Assembly (NCBI GenBank): GCA_026129905.1
Contig: JAHCHE010000030.1
Span: forward strand, 47,686-111,685
Length of the DNA: 64,000 bases
From: Bryobacteraceae bacterium
GTDB taxonomy: Bacteria > Acidobacteriota > Terriglobia > Bryobacterales > Bryobacteraceae
Reading direction: 5' to 3'
Numbering within the stretch: position 1 is the stretch's first letter; every line of letters starts with the position of its first letter. The notes below the pieces were generated by a model, which was not told the DNA's origin, ran no database searches, and worked only from the letters and a program-made list of their open reading frames with translations. Below are positions 21,814 to 29,448 of the stretch, in pieces. The translations under genes and the position numbers were made by a program.

Positions 21814-22041
21814 TTAGGTTAGTGACGAAACCGCGGAAACGATTGAGTCGTCCCGCCACGCCCCGTCAGGTGACATCCCTTCTGTGGAATCCGTCGCCAG
21901 GCGACTCTCTTGCCCAGCGTTCGCCGGCGTCGTCTCGTCACGTCCGGGATGGTCGGCTTTGCCGTTGAACCCGCCCGCCAGCGCCATCAGTAACAGGGCG
22001 ACGCTGTCCGCCCGAATCTCTCCATAGGTTGCTGCCGTCAT
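21814..22041 (-). CDS. Small hypothetical protein (75 aa) with strong ribosome binding site
   Basis: The product starts MTAATYGEIRADSVALLLMA and has a polar, Asp/Ser-rich tail ending SIVSAVSSLT. I do not recognise a family. The main support is an AGGAGG Shine-Dalgarno placed 7 nt before the ATG, which is stronger than at most genes here. It lies in the gap between the minus-strand TPR-ASPIC gene and the divergent histidine kinase gene. The N-terminal 25 residues might form a short amphipathic helix. It could be a chance frame in GC-rich DNA. Confidence 0.4.
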   Translation of the reverse strand: MTAATYGEIRADSVALLLMALAGGFNGKADHPGRDETTPANAGQESRLATDSTEGMSPDGAWRDDSIVSAVSSLT

Positions 22042-22218
22042 CTCCGCGCCTCCTTCCCTCGTTCCGGGAACTCCTCTAACACTGTCTTATGCGTAGAAAA
22101 GCCGCGAATGGCGACACGGACGTACAAGTGGGTTGCCCATCTCCACTCAGGCGGCGGCGCGGAGCGCACCGGCTGGAGGCGGCGGAGAACTCGCCGCCTG
22201 GGCCGGCACTAACTTCGA

Positions 22219-24099
22219 GTGAGCGCAAGTCCCCCGACCAACCCTGCCGCGGCCTCGAAGCTGGAAGTCCGACTCCTCTACCTGGAGGACCAACGCCCCG
22301 AGGAGGAGCGCACGCTGGAGGCGCTGGCCCGGCGCGGCATAGAACCGCACGCCGACATCGTCCACGATCTCCAGGCCTTCGAAACGCGCCTGGGCGCCGG
22401 CGAATATGAGGTGATCCTCGCCGCCGGAACAGATGCGCTCGCCGCTCTCGGCCTGCTCCGGAAGCTCCGGAAGCTGCTGCCCTTCATCCTGATTTCCGGC
22501 GACCCCGACGAAGAGGCCGCCGTGGATGCGCTCCGCAAAGGCGCGACTGACCTCGTGGACCGCGACCGCCTCGCGCGCCTGGCGCCCGCCGTTTGTCGCG
22601 CTCTCGAGGAGAAAATGCTCCGCGATGCTCGCACCCAGGCCGAGGCCGCTCTCCGTTCCGCCAACCAGGTCCTGACGGCGCTGATTCGCTGCGCTCCCCT
22701 GCCCATCGGCGTGATCGACCGCGCGGGTACCGTCAACGTCTGGAATCCCGCCGCCGAGGAGGTGCTCGGCTGGAAAAAAGAGGAGGTTCTGAGCCGCCGC
22801 CTGAACGATGTTCTCGGTCCTGACGAGGCCCTCACCGCCGCCCTGTTGCGGTCGCCCGATCAGGGAGGTCTCCGCGGGGCCGAGTTGCGGCAGCGCCGCC
22901 GGGACGGAGCGACGCTCGATCTCAGAGTGTTCAGCGCTCCCCTGCGCGACGAGGACAACCGGCGGCAGGGCATCATCGGCATGTTCACTGACGTCACCGA
23001 AATGAACCTCATCCTCGAGGCGTACCGCGAAAGCCGCGAGCGCTTTCAGAGCGCGTTTCTGTATGCCCCCAACGGCATGGCGTTGACTGACCTGGAAGGA
23101 CGCTTCCTCCGCGTCAACCCGGCGTTTTCCCGAATGTTCGGCTACGGGGAGGCCGAACTGCGATCCATGACGTGGACCGACCTGGTCCACCCGGACGACC
23201 GCGCCGCGCCGCATGCGCCCGAAGAAGCCGCCGCGCAGCGGGAGATCCGCATGCTTTGCCGCTCCGGCTGCGTCCTCCACGTCCTCTGGAGCATGAGCGC
23301 CGTCCGAGACGCCGCGGCCGCGCCTCTCTACAACATTAGCCAGTTGATCGACTTCACCCGGATCCGGAAAGCCGACGAAAAAGCCCGCCAGTACGCGGCC
23401 GACCTCGAGCGGAGCAACAGCGATCTCCAGCATTTTGCCTACGTTGCCTCGCACGATCTCCAGGAACCCCTCCGCATGATCCGCGGATTCCTCGAATTGC
23501 TGGCGAAGCGCTACCGCGGACAGCTCGACGAGTCCGCGGACGAGTACATCGGTTACGCCGTCGACGGCGCGGTCCGGATGCAAAACCTCATTCGCGGGCT
23601 GCTGGCCTACTCCCGGGTCGGGACCCAGGGCAAGAGTTTCGCCCCGGTGAAACTGGAGGACACGCTGGCGCAGGCGTTGCTGAACCTGCAACTGTCGCTG
23701 GCTGAAAGCGGGGCCGAGGTGAGCCACGGCGAACTGCCGGTTGTGCGGGGCGACGATACGCAGTTGGCGCAACTGTTCCAGAACCTGGTCGGCAACGCGA
23801 TCAAGTTCCGGTCGGAAAATCCGCCTCAAATTACCATCGCGGCGGCCGATAAGAGGGACGTGTGGGAAATCGCGGTCGCCGACAACGGGATTGGTTTTAA
23901 CCCCGAGCACGCTAACCGCATTTTCCAGATGTTCCAGCGTCTGCACGGTCCGACGCGCTATCCGGGTACCGGGATCGGGCTGGCGCTGTGCAAGCGGATC
24001 GTCGAACGCCATGGAGGCTGCATCTGGGTGAAGTCCGAGCCGGCGAAAGGCTCGACGTTCTGTTTCACCCTGCCAAAGGAGGCGGCGCCGAACGGATGA
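22219..24099 (+). CDS. PAS-domain sensor histidine kinase with N-terminal pseudo-receiver
   Basis: This 626-residue soluble kinase starts at a GTG. Residues about 15-120 have a receiver-like fold (VRLLYLEDQ, FILISGDPDEEAAVDALRKGA), but the strand that should end in the phospho-acceptor reads EVILAAG, so the Asp is missing. Two PAS domains follow (about 145-260, with GVIDRAGTVNVWNPAAEEVL; about 275-385, with MALTDLEGRFLRVNPAFSRM). HisKA has H412 in VASHDLQEP, and the HATPase domain has NLVGNAIKFR, DNGIGF and GTGIGLAL. The HisKA/HATPase part resembles cyanobacterial phytochrome-type kinases. Its stop overlaps the next start (ATGA), pairing it with the Rcp1-like receiver. Confidence 0.85.
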   Translation: MSASPPTNPAAASKLEVRLLYLEDQRPEEERTLEALARRGIEPHADIVHDLQAFETRLGAGEYEVILAAGTDALAALGLLRKLRKLLPFILISGDPDEEAAVDALRKGATDLVDRDRLARLAPAVCRALEEKMLRDARTQAEAALRSANQVLTALIRCAPLPIGVIDRAGTVNVWNPAAEEVLGWKKEEVLSRRLNDVLGPDEALTAALLRSPDQGGLRGAELRQRRRDGATLDLRVFSAPLRDEDNRRQGIIGMFTDVTEMNLILEAYRESRERFQSAFLYAPNGMALTDLEGRFLRVNPAFSRMFGYGEAELRSMTWTDLVHPDDRAAPHAPEEAAAQREIRMLCRSGCVLHVLWSMSAVRDAAAAPLYNISQLIDFTRIRKADEKARQYAADLERSNSDLQHFAYVASHDLQEPLRMIRGFLELLAKRYRGQLDESADEYIGYAVDGAVRMQNLIRGLLAYSRVGTQGKSFAPVKLEDTLAQALLNLQLSLAESGAEVSHGELPVVRGDDTQLAQLFQNLVGNAIKFRSENPPQITIAAADKRDVWEIAVADNGIGFNPEHANRIFQMFQRLHGPTRYPGTGIGLALCKRIVERHGGCIWVKSEPAKGSTFCFTLPKEAAPNG

Positions 24100-24539
24100 G
24101 CGTCGTAGCGGGGGGCCGTCCCTTTAACGTCCTGCTGGTGGAAGATAACCCGGGCGATGTGCGCCTGGTGATGGAGGCGCTGCGCGAAGGCCGCGCCCCC
24201 AAGCGGGTCCATGTCGCCGCCGACGGCGTCGAGGCGCTGGACTACCTGTTCGGCCGCCGTGAGCAAGCGCTTCCCGACCTCATTCTGCTCGACCTGAACC
24301 TCCCCAGGAAAAGCGGCCACGAGGTCCTGGCCGCCATCCGCTCGGATGAGTCCCTTCGCCGAACGCCGGTGGTCATCTTCACCTCCTCGGCGGCCGACCA
24401 GGACGTCCGCGCCGCCTACGAACTCTTCGCGAACTGCTACGTCGTCAAGCCCGGCGGATTCTCCGAATTGATGGAGGCCATCCGCGGCATCGAGAACTTC
24501 TGGCTGCACACCGCCACGCTGCCCTACCGGCTCCCTTAG
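24096..24539 (+). CDS. Single-domain response regulator, Rcp1/CheY-like
   Basis: This is a 147-residue receiver from the ATG at 24096, which overlaps the kinase stop by 4 nt. The open frame extends upstream only inside the kinase gene. Signature residues are the acidic pair in LLVEDNPGD, phospho-acceptor D66 in LILLDLNLP, Thr in VIFTSSA and Lys in YVVKPG. Length and motifs match Rcp1-type regulators that serve phytochrome-like kinases. No output domain is present, so it would act by protein contact or as a phosphate shuttle. Translational coupling makes it the probable direct partner of the preceding kinase. Confidence 0.88.
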   Translation: MSVVAGGRPFNVLLVEDNPGDVRLVMEALREGRAPKRVHVAADGVEALDYLFGRREQALPDLILLDLNLPRKSGHEVLAAIRSDESLRRTPVVIFTSSAADQDVRAAYELFANCYVVKPGGFSELMEAIRGIENFWLHTATLPYRLP

Positions 24540-24545
24540 TCTCCA

Positions 24546-24621
24546 ATACCCCGTGGGGCAGCCTCGTAAGCGCCTCGTAGGCTGCGCGGGACTCCCAGTC
24601 CCGCCAAGACGGCCTGACGCC
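24546..24621. repeat. Dispersed palindromic intergenic repeat, copy 2
   Basis: Shares the order of elements with 13915-13994: CCCCGTGGGG, a degenerate GCCTCGTAAG/GCCTCGTAGGC pair, the identical 17-mer CGGGACTCCCAGTCCCG (24587-24603), and the GGCCTGACGCC end (24611-24621). It is two bases shorter in the internal duplication. It lies immediately after the stop of the receiver gene. Confidence 0.75.
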
Positions 24622-24898
24622 CTCGACCCTGCCCCTCATCGGCGTTGAACGGGATTGTCAACTGTTAGACGGGACAGTAGAATACGCGACCGTGGCCTGC
24701 GCCCTTTTTTGAGACAGTCCTGAATTTTGACACCTACCGTTCCCTACAAATGACTCTCGTTTGCGCCCACGCGGGTGCAGCATGAGAGCCAACGTCGGCG
24801 CGCCCGGCTGCCCCAGCCGACCGCGTTCCGATGCGCCGCGCCCCCCTTCGGCCGCCGGCGCTAAAGCCTTTTCTAAAGTTGACGATACGAGATACAGA
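24622..24898. other. Intergenic region before the receiver-ParA gene
   Basis: No convincing gene is seen. It contains TTGACA (24727-24732) and AT-richer stretches near 24705-24760 that could hold a promoter, but no well-spaced -10 was found. The frame of the next gene is open through the second half, without family-like sequence, so its start was placed at 24899. Confidence 0.35.
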
Positions 24899-26113
24899 AT
24901 GCGCGATACGCCGTTTAACGTCCTGCTGGTGGAGGATAACCCCGGCGATGCTCGCCTGGTGACCATCAGCCTGGCCGAGGAGACAGGGGATGCCTTTCGC
25001 GTGGAGTGGGTGCAGGACCTGGCGACGGCCTCCGAGTGCGTCGCGGCGGAAAGCTTCGACGCGATACTCCTCGATCTGAACCTCCCCGACAGCCAGGGCT
25101 TCAACACGTTTGCCCGCATGCAGGCCGATGCCTCCGACATACCCATCCTTGTCCTAACCGGACTTGAGGACGATTCCGTGGGCCTGCGCGCCATCCAGCG
25201 CGGCGCCCAGGACTACCTCGCCAAATCCGAACTCTCCGGGGCGGCGGCGGCGAGGGCCCTGCGGTACGCCATCGAGCGTAACCGGAAACGCCTGCACGAG
25301 TTGCGCAACGCGCGAACGTCGCTGCGCGGCAAGCTGATCGCCTTCATGGGCGTGAAAGGCGGCGTCGGAACCACCACCGTGCTGCTGAACGTCGCCGCGC
25401 TCATCGCCAAGAACAGCCGGCGCACGGTCGCCGCCGTCGAACTGCGCCCGGATTTCGGCAGCTTTGTCTCCCACCTGCACGAAACGCCGGCCCACACCCT
25501 GGCCGACATCCTGCGGATGGACCTCGCCACGTTGACCGACCGCGTGATCGAGAAGTGCGCCTGCCGCTCGCGCGTCGGATTTGATGTGTTGTTTTCGCCC
25601 CAGGATCATACGCAGTTCGCCAGTCCGGCCGCCGAAGATGTGACGTACCTGCTCGAACGGCTCGCCTATCGCTCCTTCTACACGCTGGTCGATCTGCCCA
25701 GCAGGCTCTCCGATGTGAACGAAGCGGTGCTGCGGGCGTGCGACCTGACCGTCCTGGTTACCGAACGCGATCCATCCTCCGTGGCCGCGGCGAAGGTGGC
25801 GCTCGGCTTCCTGCGGCGCGAGGAGCCTAGTGCGCCAGAGACGGCCCTGGTAGTCGTGAACCGCTCTCTGATGATCGACGGCGAAGCGCCGAAGCAGATC
25901 GAGGCGCAACTGGCGTGCCCGCTGCTTGGGGTGGTCCCGCCCGCTCCGGACGTCGCCGCCAGCGCGCAGAAGTTCGGCATCCCGATGGCGCTGCACCGGC
26001 CGCTCAGCGCCCCTGCCGCCATGCTGAATTCCATCACCGAGAAGATCGTCTCCCGGCTGGAAGAACCTCTGCGCGCTCCGGCGGACGCGCCTGCGGACCT
26101 CATCCCGGCCTGA
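24899..26113 (+). CDS. Receiver domain fused to a ParA/MinD-type ATPase (CpaE-like)
   Basis: This 404-residue protein has an N-terminal receiver (VLLVEDNPGD; D59 in AILLDLNLP; VLTGLEDD; Lys in YLAKSEL) covering residues about 5-125. A short helix follows, then a MinD-superfamily ATPase with a deviant Walker A, VKGGVGTTTV (about 152). Fusions of this type resemble CpaE, which localises Flp/Tad pilus machinery; CpaE receivers are often degenerate, but this one keeps its Asp. No pilus genes are nearby. The first 40 nt of its receiver match those of the preceding regulator gene at all but three positions, suggesting duplication. It probably gives a phosphorylation-dependent spatial output for the kinase upstream. 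Confidence 0.82.
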   Translation: MRDTPFNVLLVEDNPGDARLVTISLAEETGDAFRVEWVQDLATASECVAAESFDAILLDLNLPDSQGFNTFARMQADASDIPILVLTGLEDDSVGLRAIQRGAQDYLAKSELSGAAAARALRYAIERNRKRLHELRNARTSLRGKLIAFMGVKGGVGTTTVLLNVAALIAKNSRRTVAAVELRPDFGSFVSHLHETPAHTLADILRMDLATLTDRVIEKCACRSRVGFDVLFSPQDHTQFASPAAEDVTYLLERLAYRSFYTLVDLPSRLSDVNEAVLRACDLTVLVTERDPSSVAAAKVALGFLRREEPSAPETALVVVNRSLMIDGEAPKQIEAQLACPLLGVVPPAPDVAASAQKFGIPMALHRPLSAPAAMLNSITEKIVSRLEEPLRAPADAPADLIPA

Positions 26114-26153
26114 AGCCGGAGGCCTTCTCGCGCGGTTGCGCCGGCGCGCGTTC

Positions 26154-26159
26154 TATAAT
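26154..26159 (+). promoter_or_regulatory. -10 box TATAAT before the nucleoside-hydrolase-like gene
   Basis: A perfect TATAAT ends 13 nt before the ATG at 26173. No matching -35 and no Shine-Dalgarno are visible. It lies in the 59-bp gap after the receiver-ParA gene. Confidence 0.45.
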
Positions 26160-26172
26160 TGACCCGCCTGTC

Positions 26173-27294
26173 ATGAGAGCCGCGCTTTACCTTACCCTCG
26201 CGCTGGCCCTGTGCGTCACGGTCCAGGGGCAGCCCACCGCGCGTTCTATCCCGGTGATTCACACCACCGACCTGTTCCACCCTCCGGCCGACCCCGACGA
26301 TCACGTCGACCTGGCGACCGCCTTCGCGTTCGCGGAACTGGATCTGCGCGCGATCCTTCTCGACTCCGAGCGGCGCCTGATGCGCCCCGGACGCCCGGGC
26401 GATCCCCCGCGCGAGCCCGGTTTTACTCCGGTGGCCCAGCTCTGCTACCTCACCGGCCGAGCCGTGGCCGTTGCAGCGGGTCCTTCCTTGCCGCTCGAGT
26501 CCTGGCGCGACGATGCGCGCAAGGCGCCCCGCCGGGAGCAGGCCGCCATCGAACTGCTGCTGCGCGCGCTCCGCGAGAGTCCCCAGCCCGTGGTGATCAC
26601 CGTGCTCGGCAGCGCCCGCATCGTGACGGCGGCGTTCAACCGCGAGCCGGACCTCCTCCGCGCCCGCGTCAAGTCCGTCGTGGTCAACGCCGGCTCAACT
26701 GGCGATGGCGAACTGGAGTATAACGTCGGCCTCGACGTGAACGCCTACGTCGGCTTGTTTCGTAGCGGGCTGCCGATCGACTGGTACCCCTGCGGCGCCG
26801 CCGGAGCCAACCGGATCGAGGCGTTCAACGCCGCGCCGCGCAACACGTTCTGGAAGATCTCCCACCACGACCTGTTTCGCGGCCTGCCCCAGCCTCTGCT
26901 GGCGTGGTTTGTCCACGGTTTCTCCGGTAACGGCCGCGGCGACATTCTCCGTGCGCTGGACGAGCAGGGCAGAGGCGCGAGCGCCGAAATGATCCTGGCG
27001 GGCGATCGCAACATGTGGTCCACCGCGTCACTGGCGCTGGCCGCGGGCCGGACGCTGGCCCGTACGCCGGAGGGCTGGCGGTTTGTTCCGGCTTCCAAGG
27101 CGGCGGGCCTGCCGTCCGAGACGCTGGCGCTGGAAGCCGTGAAGGTGACCATCGCCGATGACGGCCGCACCCGCTGGGAACCAACCGCCGGCGACAGCAA
27201 CATCCGCCTCTTCCGCCGCAACGCCGGTCCCGCCCACGACGCCGCGATACGCGAGGCCTTGAACGCGCTGCTGCGCTCGATGCCGGTTGACTAA
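26173..27294 (+). CDS. Secreted nucleoside-hydrolase-like (IUNH-fold) protein
   Basis: This 373-residue product starts at the ATG at 26173, chosen because it gives a signal peptide (LYLTLALALCVTVQGQ) and follows a TATAAT box. The N-terminal HTTDLFHPPADPDDHVDLA resembles the Asp-rich calcium site of inosine-uridine nucleoside hydrolases, though it is not the strict DxDxxxDD. VVITVLGSARIVTAAFNR and the later NVGLDVNAYVGLFRSGLP match the strand-helix order of that fold. A ribohydrolase role on exported nucleosides or related N-glycosides is possible; many secreted Acidobacteriota members are uncharacterised. It ends the + strand signalling/export block and faces the accessory islet. Confidence 0.65.
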   Translation: MRAALYLTLALALCVTVQGQPTARSIPVIHTTDLFHPPADPDDHVDLATAFAFAELDLRAILLDSERRLMRPGRPGDPPREPGFTPVAQLCYLTGRAVAVAAGPSLPLESWRDDARKAPRREQAAIELLLRALRESPQPVVITVLGSARIVTAAFNREPDLLRARVKSVVVNAGSTGDGELEYNVGLDVNAYVGLFRSGLPIDWYPCGAAGANRIEAFNAAPRNTFWKISHHDLFRGLPQPLLAWFVHGFSGNGRGDILRALDEQGRGASAEMILAGDRNMWSTASLALAAGRTLARTPEGWRFVPASKAAGLPSETLALEAVKVTIADDGRTRWEPTAGDSNIRLFRRNAGPAHDAAIREALNALLRSMPVD

Positions 27295-27448
27295 TACAAG
27301 CCCCCGGAGGGCCGGCGTCGACTCGGATTCGGGAACCCTTCGGCGTCGGTGGCGGGTAGCCGGCGCCTGGTTTGCCGGGCACATTCCGATAGCGGCGTTT
27401 CAGGGGCTCCAACTTCCGTATGGCCGACCATCCGCGCGGAATCTGCAA

Positions 27449-27468
27449 GTCGCTCTGTGCAGAGCGAC
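27449..27468. terminator. Perfect 20-bp palindrome in a convergent gap, possible bidirectional terminator
   Basis: GTCGCTCTG (27449-27457) and CAGAGCGAC (27460-27468) are exact inverted repeats separated by TG. The RNA would fold to an 8-bp stem with a 4-nt loop. No U-tract follows, so factor-independent termination is uncertain. It lies between the nucleoside-hydrolase-like gene and hicA, which converge. Confidence 0.4.
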
Positions 27469-27510
27469 CGTAGCGGCGATTCTTGGAATAGGCACGCGCG
27501 TCAGGTTGCG

Positions 27511-27747
27511 TCAAAGCAGTTGGGCCAGAGAGTCGACTGTGATTGATCGCATAAGAGCGACTTCGGCCAGGATCCCGTGAAGCGTGCCAGTCTTCAGCGG
27601 ATTGTGGAGCGGAACAGTGACCTTGTGAACCGGTGGCCCCGGATGCTGAAGCCGGACATGGCTTCCCTTCTGCCGCACTATCGAGTATCCGACCTGCTGC
27701 AGCGTGCGGACCAGCCGGTCCCCGGACACGCCACGCGGTAATTTCAT
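27511..27747 (-). CDS. hicA: HicA-family mRNA interferase toxin
   Basis: This 78-residue protein carries the dsRBD-like HicA pattern: MKLPRGVSGDRLVRTLQQVG, then RQKGSHVRLQHP with the conserved Gly-Ser-His that includes the catalytic His, then TVPLHNPLKTGTLHGIL. HicA toxins cleave mRNA and tmRNA and are neutralised by HicB. Its start overlaps the hicB stop by 4 nt (ATGA), so it is the second gene of the pair. The key His is present and the length is normal, so it looks active. It sits at one edge of a small islet beside a tyrosine recombinase. Confidence 0.88.
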   Translation of the reverse strand: MKLPRGVSGDRLVRTLQQVGYSIVRQKGSHVRLQHPGPPVHKVTVPLHNPLKTGTLHGILAEVALMRSITVDSLAQLL

Positions 27748-27959
27748 GCAGCTTCCAGGGGGATCAACTCGTCCTTGACGTAGTGCATCTGCACGAGCCG
27801 CGGACGATCCGTGGCGTCTTCAAAATGCAGCGAAACTGCCTCGAGCAGGTTAGCACGCAGCTCATCCCAGCTATCAGCTTCAGTGAATATGCCGTGGCCC
27901 AGTGCACGAGCGTAGAGGCCACCTTCCTCCGCATCGCGAATCTCGAAGATCAGCTCCAT
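27744..27959 (-). CDS. hicB: HicB-family antitoxin (short form)
   Basis: This 71-residue protein has the partial RNase-H-like HicB fold: LIFEIRDAEEGGLYARALG, then FTEADSWDELRANLLEAVSLHF. It neutralises HicA. The usual C-terminal ribbon-helix-helix or HTH DNA-binding part is absent, as in the short UPF0150-type members, so autoregulation by this protein is doubtful. It is the first gene of the pair; antitoxin-first order differs from the classical hicAB of E. coli. The gap of 75 bp to the divergent recombinase must hold both promoters. Confidence 0.85.
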   Translation of the reverse strand: MELIFEIRDAEEGGLYARALGHGIFTEADSWDELRANLLEAVSLHFEDATDRPRLVQMHYVKDELIPLEAA

Positions 27960-28034
27960 GAGTCTAGAATACCCGAACGGGTCCGGCGGGCGAAGGCCAT
28001 CATCGGTGTGCGGTCACGGGAGGGCCGTATACAG

Positions 28035-28988
28035 ATGGTAAAGAAGCAATTAGGGAAGCGGGGCCGGCGTGTCCCAAAGACAGTGTTGCGGTTGCCTGAC
28101 CTGGATCAGGCGAAATCCGCGGTCTTGAATAGTCTCAGTTCGAGTGACGCTCAACGGGGGTACCGGCACGCCATTGAGGAATTCATCGAATGGTACTGCT
28201 CGGAGCCGCGTCTCTCGCTCAGCAAGACCGTTGTCCTCCGGTATCGCATGCACCTGGAATCTCGGCATCTGGCGCCCGGCACTATCAATCTCCGACTCGG
28301 CGCGGTGCGCCGCCTTGCTTACGAGGTCTCCGACTGCGGTCTGTTGAGCCCCGACTTGGCTGCTGGCATACGGCGCGTGAAGGGAGTCAAGAAGATCGGC
28401 GTCCGGCTCGGGAGATGGCTGACGCCAGAACAGTCCGAGCGGCTCTGGAACACGCCAGACCCTCAGCTTCTGAAAGGCAAACGGGACCGTGCGCTCCTGG
28501 CAGTTCTGCTCGCTTGCGGTCTTCGACGGCACGAGGCGGTGAACCTGGATTTCAGCCATGTACAGCAACGGGAACACCACTGGGCCATCGTCGATTTGAA
28601 AGGCAAAGGCGGCCACACCAGGACCGTACCGATGCCGGGCTGGGTCAAGGCCATGCTCGACGAATGGCTTCAGGCCGCCAACATATCCGCCGGCAAGCTG
28701 TTTCGGCGCGTAAACAAGAATGGAAAAGCCTGGGGCGATGGACTGACGGAGAAAGCTGTCTGGCACGTGGTCCGGGAGCACGCTCGCAAAGCCGGCATCG
28801 ACAGGCTCGCGCCACACGATCTTCGTCGCACGTGTGCCCGGCTCTGCCATTCTTCGGGTGGCGAACTGGAGCAGATTCAGTTTCTCCTCGGGCACGTCTC
28901 CATTCAAACGACCGAGAGGTACCTCGGCTGCAAGCAACGCATTCGCGGCGCCGTTAACGATCGCATCGGCATCGAACCGAAGAGCTGA
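28035..28988 (+). CDS. Tyrosine recombinase/phage-type integrase
   Basis: This 317-residue protein uses the ATG at 28035 (MVKKQLGKRG); the frame is open upstream only opposite hicBA. A SAM-like core-binding domain (about 25-115; YRHAIEEFIEWYCS) precedes the catalytic domain. All expected residues are present: Arg in GLRRHEAVNLD, Lys in GKGGHTRTVP, HxxR in HDLRRTCARL, His in LLGHVSIQ and Tyr in TERYLG. Length and order match XerC/D-like recombinases or small element integrases. It is likely active and the probable mobility gene of the surrounding islet. No attachment sites were recognised. Confidence 0.88.
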   Translation: MVKKQLGKRGRRVPKTVLRLPDLDQAKSAVLNSLSSSDAQRGYRHAIEEFIEWYCSEPRLSLSKTVVLRYRMHLESRHLAPGTINLRLGAVRRLAYEVSDCGLLSPDLAAGIRRVKGVKKIGVRLGRWLTPEQSERLWNTPDPQLLKGKRDRALLAVLLACGLRRHEAVNLDFSHVQQREHHWAIVDLKGKGGHTRTVPMPGWVKAMLDEWLQAANISAGKLFRRVNKNGKAWGDGLTEKAVWHVVREHARKAGIDRLAPHDLRRTCARLCHSSGGELEQIQFLLGHVSIQTTERYLGCKQRIRGAVNDRIGIEPKS

Positions 28989-29142
28989 ATCTCGAGTACG
29001 GCGTCCGGGTTGCCGACGATGCGCTCGACGTGGCAAGACGGCAGCCCCGAGAGTGCGGGCGCGACGTGGCCAATCGTGAATCCCGCGATGCGGTTCCTAG
29101 GCGACTGTGACGCCCAGTGCCGAAGCGGTTCGTTTGACTTCT

Positions 29143-29448
29143 CTAAGGAATATCAATGCTTAGTGTGCGAACACACACCCAGCAGAACTGCCCCTCGATA
29201 ATGGTTCGGCCCTCCGAAAACACGAGTGGAAGGTCGGATATAGGCGTGCTGTGTTCGACAGAGCCAATTCGAATGTCCCACACTCTCTCGTCCATCATGA
29301 CCTCGAATGGCACAAACCCCGCCCTCTCTGGATCGAAATCCGGCATTCGGCCAATATCGAAGTCGCGGTGCTTCCCTTCGCTCTCCAGTGTCATGGCGAC
29401 TTCGCCATTAGCCCTGAGCACCGCCAGGTGCCCGCTATTCGCAAAATA
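29143..29448 (-). pseudogene. Displaced C-terminal part of the TIR/NDT-like gene, out of frame after a C5 run
   Basis: Read in the -1-shifted frame after the homopolymer at 29449-29453, the sequence continues YFANSGHLAVLRANGEVAM and then about 85 more residues to a stop at 29143, including DFDIGRMPDFDPERAGF and VWDIRIGS. This stretch has the look of a folded beta-rich domain and directly completes the preceding product. Its first Met (29421) has no ribosome site, so it is unlikely to be a separate gene. It is either broken, reached by ribosomal slippage, or separated only by a sequencing error. Confidence 0.6.
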
